64,000 bases of DNA from Agromyces aurantiacus (GTDB taxonomy: Bacteria; Actinomycetota; Actinomycetes; Actinomycetales; Microbacteriaceae). A program made the translations under genes and the position numbers. Below the pieces are notes generated by a model that saw nothing but the letters and a program-made list of their open reading frames with translations, had not been told where the DNA came from and did not search any database. The stretch spans positions 682,001-746,000 of the forward strand of contig NZ_JAFBBW010000001.1 in assembly GCF_016907355.1 (NCBI RefSeq). Reading direction: 5' to 3'. Below, in pieces: positions 50,875 through 61,783 of the stretch; within the stretch, counting starts at the first letter, position 1; every line of letters begins with the position of its first letter.

Positions 50875-50973
50875 GTGGGTTCCGTCATCAAGAAGCGTCG
50901 CAAGCGCATGGCGAAGAAGAAGCACCGCAAGCTGCTTCGCAAGACGCGCCACCAGCGTCGCAACAAGAAGTAG
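50875..50973 (+). CDS. 30S ribosomal protein bS22
   Basis: This 32-residue, extremely basic peptide (first 16 residues MGSVIKKRRKRMAKKK, then a further Arg/Lys-rich half ending RRNKK) matches bS22, found on the mycobacterial small ribosomal subunit and related to the mitochondrial AURKAIP1 domain. It starts at GTG 50875 with GAGGT upstream. It is followed by a textbook intrinsic terminator, so it is a monocistronic gene. It is missed by length-filtered prediction. Confidence 0.9.
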   Translation: MGSVIKKRRKRMAKKKHRKLLRKTRHQRRNKK

Positions 50974-50995
50974 TCGCATCCCGACCACTGGCAGG

Positions 50996-51023
50996 GCGTC
51001 AGGCCGCAAGGCCTGGCGCTTTT
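50996..51023 (+). terminator. Intrinsic terminator of the bS22 gene
   Basis: GCGTCAGGCC (50996-51005) pairs with GGCCTGGCGC (51010-51019), one G-U pair, around a GCAA tetraloop, and is followed by TTTT (51020-51023). It is the only terminator noted in this window with a clear T-run. Confidence 0.92.
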
Positions 51024-51052
51024 CGCTGCCCGGGCGCGCGTATCCTGACGGC

Positions 51053-51328
51053 ATGAGCGTCCGCGACATCCGCCTGACCCTCATCGGCAAGCCCGGATGC
51101 CACCTGTGCGACGACGCGCGGGAAGTCGTGCAGTGCGTGCGCGAGGAGCTCGCGGGCACGCCCGGAGCCCCGGCGACCACGCTCGACGAGCTGTCCATCC
51201 TCGACGACGAGGCGCTGCGTGCACGCTACGCCGAGGAGATCCCGGTGCTGCTGGTCGACGGCGAGGTGCACGCCTACTGGCGTATCGACCCCGTGCGGCT
51301 GAAGACCGCCCTGCTGGCGAAGGCGTAG
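51053..51328 (+). CDS. Glutaredoxin-family (DUF836-like) thiol protein
   Basis: The 91-residue protein has a thioredoxin-like fold with the redox pair C16/C19 in LIGKPGCHLCDDAREVV, the cis-Pro segment EIPVLLVDGEVHAYWRID and a final helix. It is a single-domain glutaredoxin-like protein, probably using a low-molecular-weight thiol such as mycothiol. ATG 51053 is preceded by the bS22 terminator, so it has its own promoter. Confidence 0.9.
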   Translation: MSVRDIRLTLIGKPGCHLCDDAREVVQCVREELAGTPGAPATTLDELSILDDEALRARYAEEIPVLLVDGEVHAYWRIDPVRLKTALLAKA

Positions 51329-51390
51329 CCCGCCGCGCCCCATCCCTCAAGGGGGTGCATCTCGGATGCCGCGGGCGTTGACTTGGGGGC

Positions 51391-52947
51391 ATGACGACGA
51401 CTCGCGACGCGTCCCATCCCGACCAGTCCGCCGCTGAACCCGCCGACGTGATCATCGTCGGAGCCGGCATCACCGGACTCGCGACCGCGGTGATGCTGCT
51501 CGACGCCGGGCGGCGGGTCATCGTGCTCGAACAGGATGTTCCGGGCGCCCTCGCGAGCGGGCGCAACACCGGCAAGGCGAGCCTGCTGCAGGGGAACCGG
51601 ATCTCGACGATCCGGCAACACCACCCGGCCCGCCTCGTGCGCGCGTACGTCGATGCGAACCGCGCCGGCCAGCAGTGGCTGCGCCGCGCGTGCGAGCGCG
51701 CGGGAGTGGCCGTGCGCGAGGCGACCGCCTACAGCTACGCGCAGTCGGCCGAGGGGCTGGACGCCGTCGATGCCGAGGTGCGCGCGGGCCGTGAGGTGGG
51801 TCTGCCCGTCCGGCGGGTGGACGACGTCGACGACGCCGTGCCGTTCCCGCTCGCCGGTGCGGCCGCGCTCGACGGCCAGCTCGCGCTCGATCCCGCGGAG
51901 CTCATGCGCGGGCTCGCCGACCTCGTCGTCGCCGGCGGCGGCCGGATCGAGACCGGAGTGCGCGTCCTCGGCGTGCGTGCCGCGGACCCGGTCCGCGTGC
52001 GGACGAGCCGGGGCGAGTTCGTCGGCCGCGACGTCGTGATCGCGACCGGCGCTCCGATCCTCGATCGCGGCCTCTACTGGGCGAAGACGGGCGGGCACCG
52101 TTCGATGCTGGTGTCGTTCGCTCCGCCGGCCGACATGCCCGACGGGCTCTACCTCTCCGTCGACTCGCCGAGCCGCAGCATCCGCTCGGCCGATTGGGGC
52201 GGGCGTAGCCGCCTGATCGTGGGCGGCGGCGACCACGCCACCGGACGGGAGCCGCACACCGGGCGGCTGCTCGACGAGCTGGTGGCGTGGACCCGCGCCT
52301 GGTGGCCCCACGCCGACGACCCCGAGCACTGGGCGGCGCAGGACTACCGGTCGTTCAACGAGGTGCCGTTCGTCGGCCGCATGCCGCGCGGCCGCGGCCG
52401 CGTGTGGTTCGCGACGGGGTACGCGAAGTGGGGCCTGACCAACGGCGCGTCCGCCGCCATCCGGATCACGCACGAGATCCTCGGCGCCCGCCGCCCCGAC
52501 TGGGCGCGCGTCATCGGCACGCGCCTCACCATGCCCGCCGATCTCGCGCGCGGCGTCGGGGCCGGCGCCGCGACGGGCGTCGCGGCGGCACGCGGCTGGA
52601 TCGGCGCCTGGCGCTCGCCCGAGGCCGAGTTCGCGCCGGCGCCGGCGGAGGGGCAGGGCGTGGTCCGCCGCCGCGGGGCCCGGCCAGTGGGGGTGTCGCG
52701 GGTCGCCGGCGAGACCTGCGAGGTGTCGGCGGTATGCACGCACCTCGGCGGGGTGCTGCAGTGGAACGAGGCCGAGGCGACCTGGGACTGCCCGCTGCAC
52801 GCGTCGCGCTTCGACCACCGCGGGCACCGCATCGAGGGTCCCGCGGTGCGCGACCTCGAGCGCATCGACGTCTCGCCGCTCGACGAGGTGCTGCGCGCCG
52901 GCGCTGCGGCCCGCGAGGAGGCGGCAGCGGCTCAGCCCTCTGAGTGA
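51391..52947 (+). CDS. FAD-dependent oxidoreductase with C-terminal Rieske domain
   Basis: The 518-residue protein combines a DAO-type FAD domain (VIIVGAGITGLATAVMLLDA at 20-40, then RNTGKASLLQGNRIS) with a Rieske [2Fe-2S] domain from about residue 430, with ligands C449/H451 in AVCTHLGGVLQWN and C467/H470 in WDCPLHASRFDHRG. The substrate is unknown; proteins of this architecture occur widely in soil actinobacteria and are often called FAD-dependent oxidoreductase. There is no signal peptide. ATG 51391 is the start. Its 3' end overlaps the antiporter gene by 16 bases (convergent). Confidence 0.9.
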   Translation: MTTTRDASHPDQSAAEPADVIIVGAGITGLATAVMLLDAGRRVIVLEQDVPGALASGRNTGKASLLQGNRISTIRQHHPARLVRAYVDANRAGQQWLRRACERAGVAVREATAYSYAQSAEGLDAVDAEVRAGREVGLPVRRVDDVDDAVPFPLAGAAALDGQLALDPAELMRGLADLVVAGGGRIETGVRVLGVRAADPVRVRTSRGEFVGRDVVIATGAPILDRGLYWAKTGGHRSMLVSFAPPADMPDGLYLSVDSPSRSIRSADWGGRSRLIVGGGDHATGREPHTGRLLDELVAWTRAWWPHADDPEHWAAQDYRSFNEVPFVGRMPRGRGRVWFATGYAKWGLTNGASAAIRITHEILGARRPDWARVIGTRLTMPADLARGVGAGAATGVAAARGWIGAWRSPEAEFAPAPAEGQGVVRRRGARPVGVSRVAGETCEVSAVCTHLGGVLQWNEAEATWDCPLHASRFDHRGHRIEGPAVRDLERIDVSPLDEVLRAGAAAREEAAAAQPSE

Positions 52948-54176
52948 GGCGGGCGGATGCCGCGGCCCTTCGGCTCGGGGGTGTCGATCCAGGTCGCGTG
53001 CGCGCGGCGGTCGGCCTCCTCGCGCCTGGCGAACCATGCCGCGATCGGCACGTCGGTCGAGGAGTGCGCGAAGATCGACAGCGTGATCGCGACGACGATG
53101 ACGTGGAACAGGAACTCCGCCCCCGGCGCACCGCTCTGCAGCACGAGCAGGCCGTAGAGCACCGAGGCGAACCCCTTGGGCCCGAACCAGGCGGCGGTCG
53201 CGCGCTCCTCCCAGGGCAGGCGGCTGCCGATGAGCGAGAGCTCGACCGCGACGGGCCGCGCGACGAGCATGAGGAGCAGGCCGAACACGTAGCCCGTCCA
53301 CGGCACATCGGCGAGCAGCGACGGCGTGATGAGGGCCCCGAACATCAGGACCGCGAGGAGCTTCGCGAGCTCCGACACCTGGCCGCCGAGCTGGTGGAAC
53401 GCGTCGCGCATCTCGGGCGCGGCTGTCGCGATCGTCATGCCCGCGGCGTACGCGGCGAGGTAGAGGTTCGCCTGCGTCATCGTGCAGACGCCGAGCACGA
53501 TGAGCGCGATCGCGATCGGCGTCAGCGACGCGTAGAGCGGGGTTCGCGTGAACGCCGGCCGGCGCACCAGCCACGACACCGCGAGCGGCACGACCACGCC
53601 GACCGCGATACCCAGCAGCAGCTCGCCCGCGAGCACCCACGGCTCCGCGTCCGGGCCGCCGACCGTGGCGATCAGGATGAGCACGACGGGCAGTGCGAGC
53701 CCGTCGTTGAGCCCCGACTCCACGCCGAGCAGGTGCCGGACCCGGTACGGGATCTCGCCGCGGCCGACGATCGCGGAGGCGAACACCGGGTCGGTCGGCG
53801 CGAGCACCGCCGCGACCAGCGCCGCCTCGAGCCAGCTGAGGCCGAGCATCCACACCCCGAGGACGGTCGTGATGACGAACGTGATCGGCATGCCGAGCAG
53901 CAGCGCCCGGCCCGGCAGGCGCCACGCCGCGCGCAGCTCGCGGAGGCCGAACTCCTGCCCGTCGGTGAACAGCACGACGAAGAGCGCGAGCGAGGAGACC
54001 GTGACCACGGTCGGGTCGGTCGCGTCGAGCACGATCACGTCGAGCATCCCGCTGCCGAGCAGGAACCCGGCGACGAGGAACAGCACGGTCGTCGAGAGCA
54101 CCGTGCGGTGCGCGAGCCCCGAGATCAGGATCGCGGCGAGCAGCACGAGCGCGAACGACAGCAGCAGCGCATCCAC
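52932..54176 (-). CDS. CPA1-type sodium/proton antiporter
   Basis: The 414-residue membrane protein of about 12 helices exchanges Na+ (or K+) for protons. Diagnostic stretches are VLAPTDPVFASAIVG (the TDP unwound region), LLGVESGLNDGLALPVVLI (the ND ion site) and AWFGPKGFASVLYGLL. The C-terminal 45 residues are hydrophilic. The start is GTG 54176. It complements the K+ systems for pH and ion control. Overlaps the Rieske gene's 3' end by 16 bases. Confidence 0.92.
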   Translation of the reverse strand: MDALLLSFALVLLAAILISGLAHRTVLSTTVLFLVAGFLLGSGMLDVIVLDATDPTVVTVSSLALFVVLFTDGQEFGLRELRAAWRLPGRALLLGMPITFVITTVLGVWMLGLSWLEAALVAAVLAPTDPVFASAIVGRGEIPYRVRHLLGVESGLNDGLALPVVLILIATVGGPDAEPWVLAGELLLGIAVGVVVPLAVSWLVRRPAFTRTPLYASLTPIAIALIVLGVCTMTQANLYLAAYAAGMTIATAAPEMRDAFHQLGGQVSELAKLLAVLMFGALITPSLLADVPWTGYVFGLLLMLVARPVAVELSLIGSRLPWEERATAAWFGPKGFASVLYGLLVLQSGAPGAEFLFHVIVVAITLSIFAHSSTDVPIAAWFARREEADRRAHATWIDTPEPKGRGIRPPHSEG

Positions 54177-54325
54177 ACGCCACAGTCTGCTCCCTCGCCC
54201 GCGCCGCCCGCTCGCGCCGCGGTGAGACGACGCGAATCGCAGCCCGCCCGCCGGGGATCGGCGATCCGCGTCAGCTCGGCGGCGTCGAGACGGAAGCCGG
54301 GCCTACGGCGGAGCCGGAGGCCGGA

Positions 54326-55669
<1,344 letters not shown>

Positions 55670-55881
55670 GACGGATCATCCTACCGGGCGGCGTTTCCCG
55701 GCCCGACCGGCCCGGGATGCGCCATCCGCTCGCCATCGCGGGCTCGAGTGGTCGATGTTGGCGGGTTCCCACGTCACGGGGCGACCAGGATCGCCCACTC
55801 GAGAAGAACCGTGTGAGCGGATGGCGCGCGTGCGCGGACGCTCGGCGCTTTCATAGGGAACCGCTTCGTAGACTGGAGGGC

Positions 55882-56526
55882 GTGCCGGCCGAGCAGATCC
55901 ATCTCGTGCGCCACGGCGAGGTCTTCAACCCGCAGGGCGTGCTCTACGGTCGTCTCCCCGGGTTCGGCCTGAGCGACCTCGGCCGCGCCATGGCCGCGAG
56001 CGCCGCGCGCGACCTCGTCGGCCGCAAGCGGCACGTCGCCGCGCTCGTGTCCTCGCCGCTCCAGCGCACGCAGCAGTCGGCCGAGCCGATCGCCGAGGCC
56101 TTCGAGCTCGAGGTGCGACTCGACGACCGCATCATCGAGCCGACCAACCGCTTCGAGGGCAAGCGGATGTCGGGACGCGACTCCGCGCTCCGGGACGTGC
56201 GCAACTGGACCTTCCTCGTGAACCCGTGGGAGCCGAGCTGGGGCGAGCCGTTCCGCGACATCGCCGACCGCATGCTCCACGCGATGCACGACGCCGCCGA
56301 CTCCGTCGACGAGGGCGACGTCGTCATGGTCAGCCATCAGCTGCCGATCTGGATGGCGCACCGCCGCGTCACCGGCCGGTCGCTCGCGCACGACCCGCGT
56401 CGCCGGCGGTGCGCGCTGTCGAGCATCACGAGCTTCGAGCGGCGCAACGGCCGCTTCGTCGAGGTCGGCTACCGCGACCCGGCGGCGTCGCTCGCCGCGA
56501 ACGCGACCGACGTGGGGGCGGTGTGA
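55882..56526 (+). CDS. Histidine phosphatase-family protein
   Basis: The 214-residue protein has the phosphoglycerate mutase-like fold: IHLVRHGEVFNPQGVLYGRL with the catalytic RHG, LVSSPLQRTQQSAEPIAEAF, and VVMVSHQLPIWMAHR with the second His. In actinobacteria such a phosphatase commonly heads the cytochrome c maturation operon; its role there is not established. The start is GTG 55882 with GGAGGG upstream. The stop overlaps the resA start (TGATG). Confidence 0.88.
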   Translation: MPAEQIHLVRHGEVFNPQGVLYGRLPGFGLSDLGRAMAASAARDLVGRKRHVAALVSSPLQRTQQSAEPIAEAFELEVRLDDRIIEPTNRFEGKRMSGRDSALRDVRNWTFLVNPWEPSWGEPFRDIADRMLHAMHDAADSVDEGDVVMVSHQLPIWMAHRRVTGRSLAHDPRRRRCALSSITSFERRNGRFVEVGYRDPAASLAANATDVGAV

Positions 56527-57125
56527 TGGGCATGCGCAGGTCCGCCGGCGTGTTCGCGCTCGCTGCGGCAGCCGTGCTGGTGCTGGCCGGCTGCTCGAGC
56601 GACCCGCTCGCCGAGCAGTATCGCGAGGGCAGCGGCAAGGGCTACATCGCCGGCGACGGCACGATCGCCGAGTTCCCCGCCGACCAGCGGGGCGAGCCGG
56701 TCGCGTTCGAGGGCGAGACGATCGAGGGCGACGCGTTCGACTCGGCCGACCTGGCCGGCCAGGTCGCGGTCGTGAACTTCTGGTACGCGGGCTGCGCGCC
56801 GTGCCGCGCGGAGGCGCCGCTGCTGCAGCAGGTGCACGAGGAGTTCGACGGCGAGGGCGCGAGCTTCGTCGGCGTGAACGTGCGCGACCAGGCCGCGACC
56901 GCGGCATCCTTCGAGGAGAGCTTCGGCATCACCTACCCGTCGATCGTCGACGCGAACGACGGCGCCGTGCAGTACGCCTTCGCGGGTGACGTGCCGCCCG
57001 CCGCGGTGCCCACGACGCTCGTGCTCGACGGCGAGGGCCGCGTCGCCGCGCGCATCCTCGGCCAGCTGAAGGACGCGTCGATCCTCGAGACCATCGTGCG
57101 CGACCTCATCGCCGAGCAGTCGTAG
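56526..57125 (+). CDS. resA: Thioredoxin-like lipoprotein, ResA/TlpA type
   Basis: The 199-residue extracytoplasmic thiol reductase keeps apocytochrome c cysteines reduced for heme attachment. It has a lipobox LVLAGC (C23) after a hydrophobic signal, the redox pair C90/C93 in [16 protein letters not shown], and the cis-Pro region [20 protein letters not shown] 56526 follows the phosphatase stop by overlap; ATG 56532 is an alternative. It lies in the operon with ccdA, resB and ccsB. Confidence 0.93.
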   Translation: MGMRRSAGVFALAAAAVLVLAGCSSDPLAEQYREGSGKGYIAGDGTIAEFPADQRGEPVAFEGETIEGDAFDSADLAGQVAVVNFWYAGCAPCRAEAPLLQQVHEEFDGEGASFVGVNVRDQAATAASFEESFGITYPSIVDANDGAVQYAFAGDVPPAAVPTTLVLDGEGRVAARILGQLKDASILETIVRDLIAEQS

Positions 57126-57139
57126 CGGGCACGGCGCAC

Positions 57140-57892
57140 ATGGACCCCACCCAGATCGTCTTCAGCGGGCAGCTGCTCGCCGCGGTGCCGATCGCGATCG
57201 CCGCCGGACTCGTGTCGTTCCTCTCGCCGTGCGTGCTGCCCCTCGTGCCCGGCTACCTCGGGTACCTCGGCGGGTTCGCCGACGCGAGCGCCGAGGCCGC
57301 CGAGCAGCGCCGCGCCCGCCGCCGGCTCCTGCTCGGGGTGCTGCTGTTCATCGCGGGCTTCACGCTCGTGTTCCTGGTCTTCACGACGACGTTCGGTGCG
57401 CTCGGCGCGTGGCTCGCGCGGTACTCCGACGTGATCGTGCGCGTCGCGGGCGTGCTGCTCATCGCCCTCGGCCTCGTCTTCGTCGGCCAGTTCACGTTCC
57501 TCCAGCGCACGTTCAAGCCGTCGTGGCGACCCGCGACGGGGCTCGCGGGCGCACCGCTGCTCGGCGTCGTGTTCGGGCTCGGGTGGACGCCGTGCATCGG
57601 CCCGACGCTCGCCGTGGTGCTCACGCTGAGCGCCGACGCGGGCTCGGCGGGCCGGGGCGCGCTGCTCGGCCTGGCGTACTGCATCGGGCTCGGCATCCCG
57701 TTCCTGCTCGTCGCGTTCGGGTTCGGGTGGGCGGCGAACGCGCTCGCGTTCGTGCGCCGCCACATCCGCGCGGTGAACCTCATCGGCGGCGGGCTGCTGA
57801 TCGCGATCGGGCTGCTCATGGTGTCGGGTCTCTGGACCATCTGGATGTACGAGTTGCAGGCGGTGATCAGTGGTTTCATCCCCGCGATCTGA
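57140..57892 (+). CDS. ccdA: Cytochrome c biogenesis protein CcdA
   Basis: The 250-residue membrane protein carries electrons from cytoplasmic thioredoxin across the membrane to ResA. Six predicted helices; the redox cysteines sit in [20 protein letters not shown] (helix 1) and [19 protein letters not shown] (helix 4), the classic pair of CcdA. ATG 57140 follows the resA stop by 14 bases; the end overlaps the resB start. Confidence 0.96.
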   Translation: MDPTQIVFSGQLLAAVPIAIAAGLVSFLSPCVLPLVPGYLGYLGGFADASAEAAEQRRARRRLLLGVLLFIAGFTLVFLVFTTTFGALGAWLARYSDVIVRVAGVLLIALGLVFVGQFTFLQRTFKPSWRPATGLAGAPLLGVVFGLGWTPCIGPTLAVVLTLSADAGSAGRGALLGLAYCIGLGIPFLLVAFGFGWAANALAFVRRHIRAVNLIGGGLLIAIGLLMVSGLWTIWMYELQAVISGFIPAI

Positions 57893-59663
57893 GGCGCGGC
57901 CCGAAGGCGGGCGAGCGGATGGCGCGTCCGCACGCGACGGCGGCGTCGACCCGCTGCGGCCGTCCGACTACGACGACGGGACGGCCGTCGCCGACCCGGC
58001 CGCCACCGACGACGCGGCCGTCGCGGGCGAGGGCGGTGCGGCGACCTCGGTGACCCGGCCGAAGCTGGGCCCCGTCGAGTGGCTGCGGTTCGGATGGCGC
58101 CAGCTCACGAGCATGCGCACGGCGCTGCTGCTCCTGCTGCTGCTCGCCATCGCGGCCGTGCCGGGGTCGCTCGTGCCGCAGCGCTCGAGCGACCCGAACG
58201 GCGTCACGCAGTACTTCGCCGACAACCCCGACCTCGCGCCGGTGCTCGACTCGTTCCAGATGTTCGACGTGTACACGTCGGTGTGGTTCTCCGCGATCTA
58301 CCTGCTGCTGTTCGTCTCGCTCATCGGCTGCATCATCCCGCGCACCAAGCACCACTTCGAGGCGCTGCGCGCCCGCCCGCCGAAGACCCCGGCGCGGCTC
58401 TCGCGACTGCCCGCGTACACCGAGCGCGCGCTGGTCCCGACCGACGCGGACGGCGACGCCGAGACGGCGGAGTCCGCGATCGAGCGCGCCGCGGCGGCGC
58501 TGAAGAAGGCGGGCTACCGGGTCGAGCGCTACGAGCTGCGCGCCGGGCCATCCGTCTCGGGTGAACGCGGCTACCTGCGCGAGACCGGCAACCTGATCTT
58601 CCACACGGCCCTCGTCGGCGTCCTCGTCGCGGTCGCGATCGGCGGCGGCTTCGGGTTCTCGGGCCAGCGCGTGATCGTCGAGGGGCAGTCCTTCGTCAAC
58701 ACGCTCGCGGCGTACGACTCGTTCAACCCCGGCCGCTTCTTCGACGACGGCAGTCTCGAGCCCTACCGGCTCACGCTCGACGAGCTCGACGCGGTCTACG
58801 AGACCGCGAACCGCGACGCGCTCGGCCAGCCCATCGACTTCACGGCCCGGGTCACGATCGACGGCGCCGACGGCGAGGCCGCCCGCCAGGTCAAGGTGAA
58901 CGAGCCGCTGTACGAGTACGGCACCGACCTGTACCTGCTCGGTAACGGCTACGCGCCGACGATCACGGTGCGCGACCCCGACGGGAACGTCGTGTTCACC
59001 GATTCGGTCCCGTTCCTCCCGCAGGACGCGAACCTCACCTCGATCGGCGTCGTCAAGGTGCCCGACGGCCTCGGGGAGCAGCTCGGCATGGTCGGCTTCT
59101 TCTACCCGACGCAGACCACGCTCTCGTCGGGCGCCTTCGCCTCGAGCTACCCCGACCTCGTCTACCCCGTGCTCACGCTCAACGTCTACGCGGGCGACCT
59201 CGGGATAAATGAGGGCACGCCGCGCTCGGTGTACCAGCTCGACACGAGCGGAATGGAGCAGCTCACCGGCGGCCAGACCGGCGTCGAGTCCATCGAGCTC
59301 ATGCCCGGAGAGTCGGCGGACCTGCCGAACGGCCTCGGCACGGTCGCGTTCGAGACCGCGACCCCGGATGCCGCGGCCGACGACTTCTCGCAGAGCGTGC
59401 CCCGCTTCGCGTCGTTCGACGTGCACCACGACCCCTCGCAGGGGTGGGTGCTCGTGTTCGCGGCGCTCATCATCGGCGGCCTGCTGCTCTCGCTGTTCAT
59501 CCCGCGCCGGCGCATGTGGGTGAAGGCCGTGCGGCGACCGGACGGCACGACGGTGCTCGAGTACGCCGGCCTCGCGCGCGGTGACGACCCCGGCCTCGAG
59601 CGCGCGGTGGAGGAGTTCGCCGACGCCCATGCGGGCGGGCGGCCCGACAGCCCGCAGAACTGA
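57870..59663 (+). CDS. resB: Cytochrome c maturation protein ResB
   Basis: The 597-residue membrane protein, with CcsB, forms the heme-handling complex of system II. It has a ~75-residue hydrophilic N-terminus, three helices in the first half (about 80-100, 130-155, 245-265), a large outside domain with [20 protein letters not shown] before it, and a final helix (about 530-550) followed by [15 protein letters not shown]. The start is GTG 57870, overlapping the ccdA 3' end by 23 bases. The fit to ResB ([19 protein letters not shown]) is good. Confidence 0.94.
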   Translation: MVSSPRSEARPEGGRADGASARDGGVDPLRPSDYDDGTAVADPAATDDAAVAGEGGAATSVTRPKLGPVEWLRFGWRQLTSMRTALLLLLLLAIAAVPGSLVPQRSSDPNGVTQYFADNPDLAPVLDSFQMFDVYTSVWFSAIYLLLFVSLIGCIIPRTKHHFEALRARPPKTPARLSRLPAYTERALVPTDADGDAETAESAIERAAAALKKAGYRVERYELRAGPSVSGERGYLRETGNLIFHTALVGVLVAVAIGGGFGFSGQRVIVEGQSFVNTLAAYDSFNPGRFFDDGSLEPYRLTLDELDAVYETANRDALGQPIDFTARVTIDGADGEAARQVKVNEPLYEYGTDLYLLGNGYAPTITVRDPDGNVVFTDSVPFLPQDANLTSIGVVKVPDGLGEQLGMVGFFYPTQTTLSSGAFASSYPDLVYPVLTLNVYAGDLGINEGTPRSVYQLDTSGMEQLTGGQTGVESIELMPGESADLPNGLGTVAFETATPDAAADDFSQSVPRFASFDVHHDPSQGWVLVFAALIIGGLLLSLFIPRRRMWVKAVRRPDGTTVLEYAGLARGDDPGLERAVEEFADAHAGGRPDSPQN

Positions 59664-59688
59664 CGGTTCTTCGACGTAAGGTAGAACA

Positions 59689-60768
59689 GTGACGCTCGAC
59701 GAGATCTCCATCATCGCGGTCTACTCGGCCATGGCCGTGTACGCGATCGCGTTCATCGCGTACTCGATCGACCTCGCGAAGCGGTCGGCGGTGTCGGCCG
59801 CGGCGGCGGACGTCGCGAGCACGACCGGGTCCGCGGCCGCCTCGACCGAGCGGGTCGCGGTGCTGCAGGGCGCGGCCGCCTCCGCGGCGTCGGCGACCGG
59901 TGGGCCGGGCGCGGCGGCACCGCGCGATGGCACGGGAGTCGCCGGGCGCGGCCGTGCGTCGAAGGGCGACGCCGCGACATCCGCGAACGCGGTCGCCTAC
60001 GGCCGGTCGCCCGTACTGCGGGTCGCGGTCGCGATGACCGTGATCGCCTGGGTGCTGCACCTCGGCGCCGACGTGCTGCGCGGCCTCGCCGCGGGCCGGG
60101 TGCCGTGGGCGAACATGTACGAGTTCGCGCTGACCGGCACGCTCGTGATCACGACCGTCTACCTCCTCGTGCTGCTCGTCGTGAAGACCGACCTGCGGTT
60201 CCTCGGCACATTCGTGACCGGGCTCGTGCTCGTGCTGCTCGGCGTCGCGACCGTCAACTTCTACGTGAGCGTCGTGCCGCTGCCGCCGGCCCTGCAGTCG
60301 GTGTGGCTCGTGATCCACGTGTTCGTCGCGACGTCGGCGGTCGGGTTCTTCGCCCTCGGCTTCGCGCTCTCGGTCGTGCAGCTCATGCAGGCCCGCCGCG
60401 AGGCGCTCGCCGCCACGGCCGACGCCGTGAAGAAGTCGTTCCTCGCGACGCTGCCCGACTCGATCTCGCTCGAGAACCTCGCCTATCGGGTCAACATCGT
60501 GGGCTTCATCCTCTGGACCTTCACGCTCATGGCCGGCGCCATCTGGGCCGAGAAGGCCTGGGGCCGCTACTGGGGCTGGGACACCAAGGAGGTGTGGACC
60601 TTCATCATCTGGGTGGTCTACGCCGGCTACATCCACGCGCGGGCGACGCGCGGATGGCGCGGCACGCGCTCGGCGTGGCTCGCGATCATCGGGTTCTCGG
60701 CGGTGCTGTTCAACTTCACCGTGGTGAACCTCTTCTTCAAGGGACTGCACGCCTACTCCGGGCTCTGA
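59689..60768 (+). CDS. ccsB: Cytochrome c biogenesis protein CcsB (heme-handling, WWD domain)
   Basis: The 359-residue membrane protein has the tryptophan-rich WWD motif WGRYWGWDTKEVW (from W291), the heme-binding signature of CcsA/CcsB proteins. It has about eight helices and an Ala/Ser-rich linker (about 35-100) not found in short members. The final segment HARATRGWRGTRSAWLAIIG and FNFTVVNLFFKGLHAYSGL is diagnostic. GTG 59689 starts 25 bases after the resB stop. With ResB it transports heme and ligates it to c-type cytochromes. Confidence 0.95.
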   Translation: MTLDEISIIAVYSAMAVYAIAFIAYSIDLAKRSAVSAAAADVASTTGSAAASTERVAVLQGAAASAASATGGPGAAAPRDGTGVAGRGRASKGDAATSANAVAYGRSPVLRVAVAMTVIAWVLHLGADVLRGLAAGRVPWANMYEFALTGTLVITTVYLLVLLVVKTDLRFLGTFVTGLVLVLLGVATVNFYVSVVPLPPALQSVWLVIHVFVATSAVGFFALGFALSVVQLMQARREALAATADAVKKSFLATLPDSISLENLAYRVNIVGFILWTFTLMAGAIWAEKAWGRYWGWDTKEVWTFIIWVVYAGYIHARATRGWRGTRSAWLAIIGFSAVLFNFTVVNLFFKGLHAYSGL

Positions 60769-60793
60769 TCCGCACCACGCCGAGGACGGCAGC

Positions 60794-61783
60794 ATGCGCG
60801 CGATCGTGATCGAGGCCCATGGCGGGCCCGAGGTGCTGCGCCTGCGCAACCGACCCGATCCGGTTCCCGCGCCCGGCGAGGTGCTCGTGCGCAACCGCGC
60901 CATCGGCGTGAACTTCGTCGACCTCCAGCATCGGGAGGGTGCGCCGTACCCGGTCGGACTGCCGCTCGTGCCGGGGACCGAGGCCGCCGGTGAGGTCGTC
61001 GCGGTCGGCGCGGGCGTCGACCCGTCGCTGGTCGGGGGGTCGGTCGTGCACTTCGGGCACCTCGCGGGGGCGTACGCCGAGCTCACGGCGGTGCCCGAGC
61101 GCTTCGTCGCCCGCCTGCCCGACGAGATGGATGCCGCGACCGCGGCGGCCGTCGCGATGGCGGGCACCACGGCGCACGTGCTCACGCGCGTGGCCGAGCG
61201 GGTGGGGCCCGAGCACACGGTGCTCGTGCATGCCGCGGCGGGGTCGACCGGCGGAGCGATCGTCGCGCTCGCGGCGGCCGCCGGGGCGCGGGTGATCGGT
61301 GTCGTCTCCTCACCCGGGCGCGCGGAGGCCGCGCGGCAGGTGGGCGCCCGGGACGTCCTCGTGCTCGACGAGTCGCTCCCCGAGCGCGTGCGTGCGCTCA
61401 CCGGCGGCCGCGGCGCCGACCTCGTGTACGACGCCAACGGGGGGCCGACGTTCGACGCGAGCCTCGCCGCCGTCGCCCGAGGCGGGGTCCTCGTGCTCTA
61501 CGGCCAGTCGGGCGGGCCCGTCGCGCCGTTCGACCCGGCGCGCCTCTCCGGCATCACCGGCGGCGGGGTCGCGGGCTCGCTCGCGCTCCACTGGGTCGCC
61601 GCGAGCCACTACCTCGACACCGCGGCCGAGCGCCGGGCCGCGTTCGACGCCGTGTCGGCGGATGTCGCCGCCGGCCGCCTGCGGCCGCGCGTGTCGCACC
61701 GGTTCGCGCTCGAGGACGCCGCCGGCGCGCACCGCGTGCTCGCGCGCCGCGAGGCCGACGCGAAGGTCCTCCTCGTCCCCTGA
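60794..61783 (+). CDS. Zinc-independent MDR-family quinone oxidoreductase-like protein
   Basis: The 329-residue protein has the MDR fold: MRAIVIEAHGGPEVLRLRNR, EVLVRNRAIGVNFVDLQHRE, PLVPGTEAAGEVVAVGAGV, and the NADPH site VLVHAAAGSTGGAIVALAAA. The zinc-binding Cys residues of alcohol dehydrogenases are absent, as in quinone oxidoreductases (QOR). Substrate unknown. ATG 60794 begins 26 bases after the ccsB stop; it may be co-transcribed but is not part of cytochrome c maturation. Confidence 0.92.
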   Translation: MRAIVIEAHGGPEVLRLRNRPDPVPAPGEVLVRNRAIGVNFVDLQHREGAPYPVGLPLVPGTEAAGEVVAVGAGVDPSLVGGSVVHFGHLAGAYAELTAVPERFVARLPDEMDAATAAAVAMAGTTAHVLTRVAERVGPEHTVLVHAAAGSTGGAIVALAAAAGARVIGVVSSPGRAEAARQVGARDVLVLDESLPERVRALTGGRGADLVYDANGGPTFDASLAAVARGGVLVLYGQSGGPVAPFDPARLSGITGGGVAGSLALHWVAASHYLDTAAERRAAFDAVSADVAAGRLRPRVSHRFALEDAAGAHRVLARREADAKVLLVP